This document shows positions 24,393 to 36,953 of a stretch of 64,000 nucleotides of DNA, piece by piece. The number at the start of each line of letters is the position of its first letter. Within the stretch, counting starts at the first letter, position 1. The stretch is from Punica granatum (Eukaryota; Streptophyta; Magnoliopsida; Myrtales; Lythraceae): assembly GCF_007655135.1 (NCBI RefSeq), contig NC_045130.1, forward strand, positions 39,180,605 through 39,244,604, read 5' to 3'. The position numbers and the translations under genes are program-made. The notes under the pieces were generated by a model. It did no database searches. It saw nothing but the letters and a program-made list of their open reading frames with translations, and was not told the DNA's origin.

Positions 24393-24683
24393 TCTTTGAA
24401 TTTTTAATTCGATAATATATATATATATATATATATCTATAACTTTTGGCTTATAGTGGATCCGGCTGTTAATGAGCATCGATGCCGATTTTTTAAATGG
24501 CAAATGCCTTTGCCTTCTCATAACATATAACATTGTCTCTTGTTTTTTCGATGAACATATGAGAAAATGAATGATAGCTTTTCATATGTGTCATTGCAAA
24601 TTATCTGTGTCTCTTCCCCACCCTGTCCAGTTCTCTTGTGATACACAGATTGCAAGTTCCCTCAATTAAACCGCTTGCTGTTT

Positions 24684-26735
24684 CTACAAAAACTTCTCCA
24701 AGCCATAAATCAAGTTCTGCAAAAGTAACAGAAACAAAACAATGATGTGAAATCTTCAGATGAGGATTAAGGCCGATGAAGGTTAAAAGCTGGAGACCGA
24801 ACTGATTACCTTAAGACGGATGACTTTCCTAATTGCCAGGATTAAGCCGGGCATGAGGCACTGAACATCCGTGATATCATGCTTAATGGTGTATATCTAC
24901 ACCCAAAAAACAGCGGGGAGTAAGATTTATAAAGAAAAAACCAGTGACAGCATGCGTAGGGGGGAAAAGAAAAAGAAAAAGAAAAAGAAAAAAAGTGAAA
25001 TGGTCGAACCTCTCCTGGTCCGGAGAAGTGAACTGCTGTACTGGAAGGAAGGCCCGGAAGCACCAAGCTATGCACTCGAACTCCGTCTTCTCCCAAAACT
25101 TGCCCTCTCGCCTTTTCAGGGTTAAAAATGAAAATTCAGAAAAGAGAAATGAACCTCCTTCATGCTGCATAAATTAGATTCACAATGTCTTCTGTTCTTG
25201 AACAATGAGAAACGGGTGAAAGTTTGAGGATGCTTACCTTCACATCGGTCGACAAGTCTTCCCTGTTGTAGAGCTGGCCGAGATTTGAGAGATTATTGGC
25301 TATCTGGACAGCATCTGCTGATGGTAGATCCTATCCAACCGAGGAGGAGACATTTCATGTTGGAAAGGTGGTTTGAGTATGGAGCCAATTGGGCGAGTCA
25401 TTTCATCTGCTGATGATAAAAAAACTTGAACTTGGTTGCTTGAGAAATGGTCCTCTTACTCTTGAATTGGCCCTGGATTCAACGATTTCCACGTTGTTGT
25501 AGTGAAATGAAGCTGAGATTGCAGCTTGCTGGAGCAGTATGGATCCTATCGAGAGAGTTGGCGCAACCAGACATCCCTGAGATATAAGCGCAGATAGCAA
25601 TACGAACAGGAAACTGATTAAAGAAGAAGTCATCGTTCCAGTAATAAGCCTATGTATGTGATTCAGAATTGAAATAAAATCTCACCCTCTGCTCACCATG
25701 CTGGCCTTTTCACAGAAAGCCGATAATGCTGTCACTGTGTCCAGCTTTATTCGAGGCACATAGACTACACTTCTCATGCCGAATGCTGTTGCCTGGCAGA
25801 AGCCGGAAAAACAGAAACGAATTGTTTCTTTACCTCTAAAACTCCATTTTGTTTTCACGTTATACCAATAAATTACAAAGTTTAAGGGAGCACTTAGACA
25901 GCAAACCTGTTTCACATTGTCATAAACAGTGGAAGGGTCGGTGAAATCGACCACAACTCCAGCTTCTTTCGACTGAAAATATATGCAAATTCATAGTGCA
26001 TTGATATGTCAATAAAACGTGAAATTGAAAGATTTCAAAACCAGCATAATAATTACTCCAATGAATCAGGATTCCTGAATATACGCATGGACCCAACATA
26101 CAATGTATGATAAAACAGTATGCTGTCTATGGCACCGGTCTGGTTACCAAACACAGCATAGAATAATCCACATATTAATTACCTGAGAGATGGAGCCCAA
26201 AACCATGGTGAGATCATTGATAATGGGTACCTCTAGAGGCTCCATATCAGCCACCTGCTTCAGATAACAGCACTAAAAACACTAGAATAAAGAAAAGAAA
26301 TCTGATTTTTTTTTTTTTCGGAAACCTCTCCGAAAACCTTTCAGAAATCCCGAAGAACAGGAAAACCTTTCCAACATCTTCTCCGACAAGATGAGAATCG
26401 ACTGCACCAGCAACCTCCATTCCCCTGGCTTTGGTCACTGCGACCACCGCCGCCCGCCCAATTTCCTTGGCTGCTCCATTGATGACAACCTTGGCATTTC
26501 AACAAACCCAGATAAAGAAAAAGAAACGGAGAAATCGTCATTACTCATTTCAAAGTCTTAATAGGTGAAAGGGATACGAGCCATTGTCATCGTCCACAAG
26601 GAGGAGCTTTACTTTGATGTTGGGTTGAGAGGGCTGCGCAGAGCAAGAGATGGAGTGCCTCTGTCTGAACCTTCGAGCAGTGGCTCTGTTTCGGTACGAC
26701 GTTGTGAAGCGACATTGGCAGCTCAGAGCTTCCAT
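24684..26735 (-). CDS. DAPB: 4-hydroxy-tetrahydrodipicolinate reductase (DHDPR), plastid
   Basis: Ten exons, all phase 0: 26613-26735, 26367-26489, 26183-26254, 25907-25972, 25697-25792, 25460-25576, 25238-25330, 25010-25111, 24810-24896, 24684-24716, giving 303 residues. It reduces the dihydrodipicolinate precursor with NAD(P)H in the DAP pathway to lysine. Residues 1 to about 36 are Ser/Arg-rich with few acids, as expected for a chloroplast transit peptide. The nucleotide-binding start is VVINGAAKEIGRA (42-54). Then VVDFTDPSTVYDNVKQA, SVVYVPRIK, GCLVAPTLSIGSILLQQA, SFHYNNVEIVESR, LGEDGVRVHSLVLPGLPSST and LMPGLILAIRKV follow. The bacterial HHxxKxDAPSGT motif is replaced by FHYNNVEIVESR, which I recall as normal for plant isoforms. 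Ends with NLIYGLEKFL. Confidence 0.95.
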
Positions 26736-26933
26736 GTCTGTGACTCTGTTTCATATCCAATCCTCCCATTCTCAGCAGATAAAGCGTCCTTTTCTTTTTT
26801 CTTTTTATTTTTTATTTTTTCCCCCCTAACGGTTATTTCCACTCCTCTGTTTTGGATACGGGCCTCGATGGGCCATTGCTTCTATATCATGGGCCATATG
26901 CATCTCCTAGCTGTCATCAATTCCAAAGGCTAA

Positions 26934-27056
26934 GGGCCCGTTAGGTACATGCATGATTGCCAGGCCCATTGCAAAACAAACGGCCCATTTGATATACAAT
27001 TTGAATGGCATCTCAGGCAATCCATTCCATTGCCTTTCCATCGTACCAAATAGGCC
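26934..27056. mobile_element. short MITE-like inverted repeat
   Basis: The left end GGGCCCGTTAGGTAC and inverted right end GGCCTATTTGGTAC resemble PIF/Harbinger- or hAT-type MITE ends. The inner sequence GATTGCCAGGCC / GGCAATGGA also pairs in part. There is no clear TSD (TAA left, AAA right). Confidence 0.4.
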
Positions 27057-27289
27057 AAAAAGTGCTTCTATAAGTTTCAAATGTAACTAGTGGTCAATCG
27101 ATCCTAAAACACCTGGCGTCTTCATTCTGAAGGACTCGGGCCCAACAAGCAAACTATACGTTCCGATTTCAAGTTACGATGTCAGAGTAATGAAATTTGC
27201 CGATGCAAATCAACACGTGGAATTGAAGGCAGGCTCATAATCAGTTAAGTTCAGTACGTACAACACAATCTATGGGAAACTAGCTTCAA

Positions 27290-27470
27290 GGGGGCGTTTG
27301 GTTTCAGAGTTAAAGTAATTTTGATTTTGATTTTGATTTTGATTGTAGAAAAAGACAAATGAGATGGTATTATAAATTTGACTTGGGAAACGTGTGTTTT
27401 TGTTGTGTAGTGGGTAGAGTTAAAATCAAAATCATGATTCTAAAATAATTTTATCAAACCAAACAGGCCC
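27290..27470. mobile_element. MITE-like element, GTTTGGTTT-type ends
   Basis: The left end GGGGGCGTTTGGTTTCAG pairs with inverted right end GGGCCTGTTTGGTTTGAT. The interior has (TTTTGA)n tracts and the pair GAGTTAAAGT / AGTTAAAATCAAAATCA. Related ends recur at 38894-39150, indicating a family. The TSD is not resolved. Confidence 0.55.
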
Positions 27471-30400
27471 AATTTTGGTAAGGGTGTGAAAAAGGAAAAC
27501 TGAAAAAGGAGGGAAGATTATAAATGAGAGGTCTGCATTTTCAGGGGGCCATTTGTGGAAATAATATGGGGATATATATGGAATGGATTGGTGGGTTGTG
27601 GATAAGCATATATTATACTTTATGAGTGGAAGCTTTTAACTGCACAATCTATCCTTCACATATAATATAATAAAATGTGTTGTCTATCAACATTGCAAAA
27701 TGATGCTTTATTAAATATATATATTATGTGTGTGTGTGTAAGCATTTACGACAATATATGAGCGTGCATGTATATATTGATTATATATTAATCAAGGTGC
27801 ATGCATTGATCATAATTCTATTCAAATTAAGAGTCCTAGCCTCTGATGGCATCGAGGTGGCAGTCCCAGACTCCCTTGTGCTGTTTGAATAGTTACCCCC
27901 ACCCCGGATCGTAACCATCATATTGGATCACAAGTCCTCATTTCTCGATCTCCTTAATTATAACGATCTCTAGTAGACTAATGGCTCTCTTTCCATCCAT
28001 AGTTTCATGCACGTCGCACGTAACATACATGATGATGATCTCAGTGTGCGGTTTGAGTTTAGACAAACTAAGCACTTGTCGTTCATGGGCCTAGTCAAAT
28101 TCTATTTTAGGTCAAACACGTGCCTGGGTCAGGTGATCCTAATTGATTCGCTGGCGATTAATTGCTCATAAAAGATGTTCGATGCATACACATGTCTTGA
28201 AAATAATGACACAATATATATGTTGGCATTCTGCCTACACCGAGGCAATTGATCGAGACTACGATGATTTCTTTGACCAGCTTTAATGAGGGAAAAGACT
28301 ACCGGTGTCCTGTGCAATGTTCGGTTCTTCTTGACTTCCGGAATCAAAAGAAGATTGGGACTACTCTAAGAGTTGCATAGTTTGAGACCTTAAAGAGATA
28401 ACGTATAGTATGCCAATTGCCAAGGCACTGTTGTCTCTTCACATGTCCACTATCTTAGGTGAATATATAGCTAGGTATCTCTTCACATGCCCATAATCTA
28501 GGACAGTGACTGCAAATATTATGGTAAGAGTTAGGTCCGCCTTAATTTTTTTCTTAGAGGTTGAAGTAGTTAGAACAATAAAAAAAAAGAAAGTTCTACA
28601 TACATACATAATAAGACAGAATTTCCAATCGAATTAGAGTACGTATATATGCATAAATTACTTAAAAAATATATTATCCGATATTATTGGTAAGTAGCAA
28701 CTGTAATTATGCTTTATTATATGCTTTTGGCATGAGATTAGGGGGGGGGACTGAGGGGCATTACGCAACAAGACCCACTAGATGGAAAAGTGGGAATCTG
28801 ATGAGGAGGCAGAGTTTGGCATTAATCTTCTATCGCTGTCGATCCATCGATCCTCTCACACTGTGGAAATTCTTGCACAAGTGGGCCGGAAAGTATGCTT
28901 ACAGTAATTCTTCACACACACACACACACATATATAATTATTATTCTGGGGGCCTACGGTCTCGTTTCCGTACGCCGTTTTATGTCTGCTGAACGGGGAG
29001 CCATCCTCCCTTCGTGGCTGCCGTTTTCACCGAAAGAGAGTTCCACATGCTCCCGTTTATCCTCCTTATTTATTTATTTTTTTTAAGTATTATGTATTTT
29101 TTAATTTATATTTGTTAATTTTATCTTGTTCTTGGGGGAAAAAAAATTTCACAAATCAAATTCCCGTCGTCTTCATTTTCTAGTGGTCCACCCACGCAGA
29201 ATGAGAATGTGACGTGCTCCCTATTTATCTTTCTACTAAGTAAACAAAAAAGTATTATATATTATTACTGGAATATATGGTTGTGTATCGATACTACATA
29301 CGCACATGGAATATTGTCAAAACATAACTGTTCTTAGTACTTATACAATCATTTGCATCGATCAAAGTGACCAAATTTTTTTGGTGAAAAAAGTCAGCTA
29401 ATTTTGATCAGAAATAACAGTGTTGCATTACTGTCACACACTGACTCGACATAATATATTTGACAAACGCATCCAAAACTACGAGATTGGCACTTAATAC
29501 ATCGTTCGGTCTAATAACCAAAACTAAAGCGGCAAAATATGTTCACCCAAAACAAAGCGTCATAATATAAATATATATATATAAACACAAACACATATGG
29601 TGTGGTGTGCGGCGCATCATGATTCTTGGATAACTATGGGCGAGTTACAGCGAGATATATATCACGAGGTAGGTAGAGATGAACTTAAGTTATAGGTGCG
29701 TGATGATGCTAAAGTTGAACTAAATTTAAATTAGTTTGAATAATAGTTGTTGCTTTTTCATCTTCCATTAGGACGATGTAGTATGCCTTGAATTTGCTAG
29801 TGTGAGCCGAGTGGATTCATCATTTCTAAGAACTACTTATTTAGTTAAGTCGTAAATGATTTTGATAATTACAAGCTATGGGTAAACCTTCGAAGATTAT
29901 CATTAATATTTCCTTTATATATATATATATATATATCTTTGGTCAATTTTGCATACTTTTCTTTTTATGTAAAATATCTTATTCTATTTTCCGCTTTTGC
30001 TTTGGGGTTGAATTTTTTTTTAAAAAAAATCTTTCGCTGAATATAGTTTTTTCTTTACAAAAATTGGCTGTGGAGAGGGAGACCAAGTGGGATTTAGCTA
30101 AGATCAAAGAGAGCGGCCGCAATACGTGTCCGCATGCAGTCTTCGCAGACGAAGCAGAGTCCAAAAGGGAGACAACATTGGCGCATGCCACCACGACCGG
30201 AACGTTCCCTTCAAACAAACAGGGCTGCTGGGCGTCGAGTCAAAGGTATCAGACTATTAGTTATAAATAATAATCCGACAAATAAATATCGTGCAATAAC
30301 CCACATCTCTTTATTTAAAATAAACAGATTTTAAATTTGCATCTATTAGTAATTTTTTTTATTCTATTATATTTAATATTATGTTTTAAGGACTTATGAA

Positions 30401-30780
30401 CTTTCTTTATAAATTGAAAAGGAAAAAAGCTGAGCATGTGTTTGTTTTTCAAGTTGGATAGTGATCCAACTCAATTCTATTTTGTGCAATAATTGTAAGT
30501 ATTGACAAATATATTGATGTGTGAAAATATATAAATATGTATGTATAGATGTGAAAGTATATGATAAATTTATTATTAAAAAATTAATTATAAATATGAT
30601 TAGGAAAAATATGAGTGTGAAATTATTATTAAATGGCAGAAAATACAAAACAATAATGATTCTATTATTGAATTTATGAAATAATATAGTTGAGTTGGAT
30701 AGAGTAATGATTCAATTTTCTTTTTAAAAAAAATGGAAGTTGAATCTTTAGGGTGAGCTGAGTTTTGGGGTGTCATTTCG
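27471..30780. other. AT-rich intergenic region, no supported gene
   Basis: Contains TG and CA microsatellites (near 27729-27741 and 28914-28931), a G run near 28741-28749, and TA runs near 29570-29583 and 29917-29937. Open frames near 28687 and 29878 run through these repeats and have no recognisable motif. Confidence 0.55.
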
Positions 30781-31100
30781 GGCCTCAATCTTACTTGGTC
30801 TTTGAGTTGTAGACAGCTTATTCTCGAGGTGAATTCTTTGGCTATTAATATTTGGATTCTTGAGACTGAATCTTACGGAATCTGCCATGTCCATTGCTTA
30901 ATGATTTTAAAGGGTTACTCTCCGAGGAGAAGGAAGTCCGGATTCAACATGTGTACCGTGAGAGAAATTCTTGTGCCAATTGGCTTGCTCGGCGTTCTAT
31001 CCTTCGGCTTCTTAGTGTTTCTGTGTCTACTTCAGTTCCTAATGGTTTAGATATTTTACTATTAGAAGATCTTATCGGTATTGCTACACCCCGTCTTTGT
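30781..31100 (+). pseudogene. LINE-type RNase H domain relic
   Basis: The first frame reads GLNLTWSLSCRQLILEVNSL, the opening of the RNase H-like domain found at the 3' end of plant non-LTR retrotransposons. The domain then continues in a different frame as LLSEEKEVRIQHVYRERNSC, ANWLARRSI and DLIGIATPRLC, where intact copies read like RVQHIYREGN..ADWLA. A frameshift lies between about 30894 and 30930. No reverse transcriptase is visible upstream, so this is a truncated, dead 3' fragment. Confidence 0.65.
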
Positions 31101-33691
31101 ACTTTTATTTTCTTGGACGTTTGCCTCGTTTCTCTATCGAAAAATGGGTTTTTTTTTTTGTCAAATTGCCTTATAGAGAAGCTATCCATCTCAAAATATT
31201 TCTTAAAAAGCTATTTGCAACTAGGACCAGATCGTTCAGTTTAAAAAAACAAGAGGCTGTCTTAGTTGATTCAAAGGTATTAATAGTTATGCAGTTCAGA
31301 AAGTGGAATATAGTGCACACTTTCTAGTTTAAAATTAAAAGATTTTGACTATAAATTAAACAAGCAACGGGATCAATTTTTTTTTCTTTTTGCGCCGCAC
31401 AATAAAATATCTCGAACGTATTTGAACATCTGAATTGTTTAAACGAAACAGCTTGTAGGAAAGATACATGGCACTATGTCTTGAGAAAACAAACATGTAT
31501 TTATTTAGATATGTCATAAAATTGGATCATTGGAAAATTCGAATTGAAAGTATACAAATAGAGCTCTTCCCGCTTAAAAGATGCCATCATGAAATTAAAA
31601 AAAAGAAGAGTGATAATACAAAATAAAATAGCTTGAGAAATTTCACTTATAAGAATTGATGAGGACGTGGTTTAAGACCTGCAATATGGAGAGACTCCTA
31701 AGAGGTATCGCCGTTTTAGACTTGAAAAATGCCTCTCAAGACAAAGGTTGTTTCTAATTACTCTTTTGAAAAGGCAACGCCCTTGCCTCTCTCCACTGTG
31801 GCATTGGAGTACCTCATCATATATATATATATATATATATAGTTCCCCAAGAGTTGAGGGCCTGAGAAGTGGAGCAGATGGCTTCGTTCATATAGACGAG
31901 ATCAACCTACAATGAGGTACCATAATCCCGCATTGTAAAGATATATATGTCTTGACCTCTTTATAATAGACCTAATTTTTTCAAGAGGTGTCTTTTAAGA
32001 GTAAAACTGTGCGAGTTAGGGTTAAACCAAACAATATCTCTTAGCGGCCATCTTCATGTCATGGATCTTGGGCCACACCTCATCGAAGAATTATACTTAA
32101 AATTTTATAGTTTTTTAAGTTATCATGTACAGGGATATATAAGTATTTATGATAAAAGGAAGGATACAAGAATTTATGTGGCTCATTAGCTTGATCGCCC
32201 TACACTTGTTCGAGCTTCCGAAAAACATTTGGTCTACCCATGAATATGACCAAGCGATCTCGAGAAGGCTTCAAAAGTTCTTAACTAGGAACTCGATAAA
32301 TTTTTATAGATGTATAATAATAGTCGCACATTAATTTGTTTCGATTAAAAATAAGGCTGATAATAACTTAACACGAAAAAAAAAATGAAAAGTTAAGTAA
32401 ATGGATACAAATAGTTTCACTGATAAGAATTTAACTTGAAATCTCTTAGATTGCATTTTAAAGAACAGATAGGACATAATAAATGATCGGGATGGGAAGA
32501 AAATTCAAATCTCAAGGGAAGAAAATAGCCTAATAAAATGCTTGGTCCTTGTCTACGGATTGGGAGTCGGAGATGACAAGGCAATGACCACTATATCCAC
32601 TAGTTAAATATTTTTAAAGAAATTCTCAAAATAAAAATAAAAAATAGAAAAATTAATTTGAGGGGAATGGTGGCTGCCAGGCACTGTTGACCACCCCAGT
32701 CCAGGCTGTCGGTGAACCCTAGTGTGCCGCTGGCAACCTCGCTGGGAAATGGTCAACGACGTTGGCAGTCATAAACCCAATCTTTACTCTCCTATACCAA
32801 TAACACGTTTCGCAAATTTGACAAAAAGATAGGGGTATTAAGGTAATTATGCATAAGAAATAATCTTAATCTGAGTCAAATCCAAACATGTAACCAAACA
32901 TGGGATTTAGTCTTCCTCCCTTCCCCACCCCGCTCAATCCCTCAACCCAAACAAGCCATCACGGTCTGACCCTCTTCCCCCGCTGACGTAAGCACGATGT
33001 GCACGTGTACCGACATCTTCTTCTTTAATTTCCACTTCTAGTTTAATTAAGGTTTGCTTCCCAAAAAAAAAAGAAAAAAGAAAAAAAAAAGGAACAGAGA
33101 AAATCATTAAGGTTCTTATTTTTCTTTTTCTAATGTCGATCTTCACAATATTTTCTGCTATACTGAAGACTTGCTCCAATTTCCCTACGCCGTTTTTCTT
33201 TTTCTCGTCATTACCTGTATTCATAATCCATTATTAGTCCACACAAATCCCAACTCAAAATCCATTATATATGACGACATATGGAGCTAATGCAGTTTAT
33301 TCTGTATAAATAGGATAGTTTGATCCGGAAATTAAAGAAGATCGAGTCAAGTCTTAATGTTATCACAAACACTATAGAATTACTGATCATATATATATAT
33401 ATATATATTGATTACCCGTGCAATTTTCAACATACTCCTTGATGTCACATCAATTAATGTTATATATGCAAAGTTTATATATACTATTGACCCGACTTTA
33501 TTTCTAATTAGTTGAAGCTTAACAATACATAACTTTCAAGATAATTTAATGCGCCGACATGCTCATACTTATCTGAACCCACCATGTGTGCTGGTCACAC
33601 GGGGAGACTACCATCTTATGCGCGTACTCAAATTAATTTCTTCTGTCGATATAATATAAGAAACAATCTGATATAACAATTAAGCCCTCAT

Positions 33692-33722
<31 letters not shown>

Positions 33723-34035
33723 TTACATCATATATATTTAAGTAAAGGGGTGGTACATATGCAATAAGAGTGTTTTACTTTTTAGTAGGCTGACTCGGCT
33801 CGACTAAATTGGTAGGTGCTCGATTGGACTTTCGGATATTTTCATTCACACCAAAAAAAAAAAGGGTGTGATACACATACAGTAGGAGTGCATCCCATGA
33901 TCATCATAGGGATTACATCACCCACACATATATATACACGCATATTAATTATTATTATTATTTTTTTTGTAACCAACACACAAATATATTATGCTAGGGT
34001 AACTTAAAATTCCAGATGTCGGTGCCTTTTCGTGG
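31101..34035. other. AT-rich intergenic region with one GC-rich repeat-like patch
   Basis: No gene is supported. The patch at about 32665-32790 (GGTGGCTGCCAGGCAC... with several GGTCAACGACG/GTTGACCACC inverted words) stands out from AT-rich flanks and resembles the GC-rich cores of the inverted-repeat elements at 9883-10623 and 58632-59630. TA or CA/TA microsatellites lie near 31821-31841, 33389-33409 and 33693-33721. Confidence 0.5.
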
Positions 34036-34043
34036 AAGCCAAG

Positions 34044-34771
34044 TAGGGATGGCAACAAGTTTGTATAAACAGGTATTTCATCTATCGCAAACCTTGATAA
34101 GTGCTTAACGGGTTTTACATGTTGGGTCATGGAAATGGTTTAGGGATTTCAGGTCAAAACCCTGTAAGGTTTGAGAAGGGTTTAGGATTTCATCTCACTA
34201 CCCCGTTTATGATTTCATCTCACTATCTCGTCCCAAACCCGTTAAGCGTATATTTACTAAATTACCCTTCATATTACTCATATTTACGAAATAACATGTA
34301 TTATTTTCTTTTGTTTCCCCTTATTATAATTCCAATTTTTAGTATTTGTAACAGTTGTTTAGTGCTATGAACTTGAAAGTGCTCTGATTTATTATTTTTA
34401 AACATATTATGAATTTATATGTGTTGCGATCATTTTTCTCGAACATGTTATGAATGTATAAGTGTCGTGATTTATTTTCTTTCATATGTTATTTGTCTAG
34501 AATTTATATTTTGTATTTGAAAACTTTTTGTTATATTAAATCATTTTCTATAAATCAAATGTTATGATAAATTCATACAAACTTTTCTCACAAACTTATT
34601 AACGTACGAAAAATGGGTTCTTGATGGGTTTTCATTATATTAGTGGGATGGGTTTGGGAATTTTCTTTTAAAATCTTAACTGGTATGGGAAGTGTTTATG
34701 ATCGACTTTTTTTAACGAGTCTAGATATAGGATGGATATAGCCGTTCTAAACCCTCTTCAGTGCTATCCTA
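34044..34771. mobile_element. non-autonomous hAT-like element with 8-bp TSD
   Basis: The exact direct repeat AAGCCAAG flanks it (34036-34043 and 34772-34779). The element begins TAGGGATGGC and ends GCTATCCTA, so the ends are imperfect inverted repeats beginning TAGG. An 8-bp TSD with short TAGGG-type ends points to the hAT superfamily. The interior is AT-rich with no transposase. Confidence 0.7.
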
Positions 34772-34838
34772 AAGCCAAGAGCCATTTTGATAATAAAAAT
34801 TGCAATTCTTTATGTAGTAATAATAATATAATAATAAG

Positions 34839-35183
34839 GGGTATTTACCTAAAATGATCCATGGTTTGTCCGTTTTGTCAAATCTATCATATGTTTTTTT
34901 CTGTCAAATCTATCACATGGTTTACTTTTTATATCAAATCTATTCCAGCGTTATCTTTTCCATTGACATCTAACGGCCGTGCTGACGTGGCGCCTACGTG
35001 GCAAGTGTGGCCCACTATCTCTCCATGTGCCACGTCAGCACGGCCGTTAGATGTTGATGGAAAAGATAACGCCGGGATAGATTTGATGTAAAAAGTAAAC
35101 TATGGGATATATTTGACAAAAAAAAAGTATATAATAGATTTGACAAAACGAGCAAACCATAGGCCATTTTAGGTAAAAATTCA
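34839..35183. mobile_element. long near-palindromic foldback element
   Basis: Two arms of about 150 bases (34842-34991 and 35029-35181) are inverted copies around a 37-base loop. The arm ends read TTACCTAAAATG...CTATGGTTTG on one side and its complement on the other. The inner arms share GACATCTAACGGCCGTGCTG and its inverse. It resembles the ends of the Mutator-like elements at 9883 and 45761 (TTACNTAAAA). AT-rich flanks blur the TSD (ATAATAA on both sides is possible). Confidence 0.75.
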
Positions 35184-35853
35184 TAATAAAAACAATGCGT
35201 ATAATTCTACTATCGATATATAGAAGTTGAAGCTAGCTATAGAGAGATGATTTAATTAACTTGGTAATTTTATTTATTTCTAATATTGCCCCAAAAAAGA
35301 CCAAAGTAAAGGATGGCTAATTGAGGGTTGGGGAGGGGGGGTTTTATTGGCTTGTCTGCTCAAAGGGCACTATGTATTGTATTGGGATTGCATTCTCCCT
35401 CTAAATGCCCAGTCTTCGAAGTCCCCCCTGGTCAGTGGCCAACCCTGACTTCGACTACCCACTACCCAATTTACCGGGGAAAAAAATAATCTCCACCTCC
35501 ACCTCTACATATGTCATATATCCTGTATATAAATATATATAAAAGTTAGAGTGTTTGCGGTTTCCTCTAAGACAGTACGATTCGAATTCCGTATTTCTCC
35601 GTACCGTGATTCATTTTTGTTTATTTTTATTATACTTTTAACAAATTTATTTTGTTTATAATATATTTTATTCAATTTTCGATGAATAGATGAATGAAAA
35701 TAATAAGTACGTTCATATTGTTATTTCGTCTTATTAGGCAAATAAATTATTAACGATAAAATAAATAATGAAATTATGAAGTAATACAATAGTAAATACG
35801 TTGTTTAGCGGGTATTGATGACTGTGCGTAACACGGACTATCTCCCTAGTGTG

Positions 35854-35891
<38 letters not shown>

Positions 35892-36944
35892 AGCTCATGC
35901 ATATAGTCAAAGTTTTTGCCCATGTGATATGCCCTTTAAACAGGGATGACCATGACTAATCCTATCAACCTCAACTGAAGCAAGTATGTCTATATATATA
36001 TATATACTGTGATTGAGGGGCATAGTTCGGTGCACAAACTCAGCGTTCGGTCTTCGCATTCAAGTAGAAATGAAATTGTGCTGAAAATAAGGATCAACCA
36101 ATCGTTTAATCAATGTGTCGTCATATGATATATAACGTGATCGGGAATTGAAATTAAACTTTATTATAGTCAGTGCTATATATATATATATTAAAAATTT
36201 TCTTTTTATTTTTATTAATAATTAGCTTTTATATCTAACGTGGATACGAGTATATATTTTGTGATGGTAATCAATTGCTGGCTAATGTGGAACGGGGAAG
36301 AAGCACAAAAGATCACAGGAAGGGAAATTAAACTATATATGTCTACCGTGAAACGAAATTCGACCCTAGATATTAAAAAATTTGTTTTAATAATAAATTA
36401 AATAGGATCGATTAAGGAGGCTGATGAGGAAAAAAAAATTTCGTTTGGCTTAAAAGCTCTCTCCTTCTCAAATCTAAAAAAGCGTACCATTTAATTTTTG
36501 AAAAATTCTAAAAAGATATGTGGTCATTATGATCATGCATCCTTAACCGTTGAATGAGTGAGTGGGACGCGGAACCTACACGCATTCATGGCTGGGACAT
36601 GGGTGTTATGGGCGATCCCGTGTCACGGTAGCAAGGCCCTTAATTTTACGTACCCGTCACCATCACAACATAGATCATTGAGCTGCAGCTAGCTATATAT
36701 CTAGCCTTGAGTTTTGTTTGATATTACAACATTATTCATGAATTAATCATAGACTAGCCCGGCAATACTCAAACTTGCATCAATTAAGAGCCATTTACTA
36801 TATGCAAAAATGATATTTGGGGAAGATGATCTAACAACGATGACGACATATGCATTCTATAGCTAGTGTTATGATGAGTTGGACAAGATATTATATATGT
36901 CGAACTCTAAATATAGCAAATCACATATAGTTGTCTTTTGGGTC
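35184..36944. other. AT-rich intergenic region, no supported gene
   Basis: Nothing gene-like on either strand. A long TA run is at about 35857-35887, with further TA runs near 35993-36005 and 36178-36190. A tRNA-like box B (GATTCGAATTC) near 35580 is isolated. Confidence 0.55.
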
Positions 36945-36953
36945 GAGAAGATA

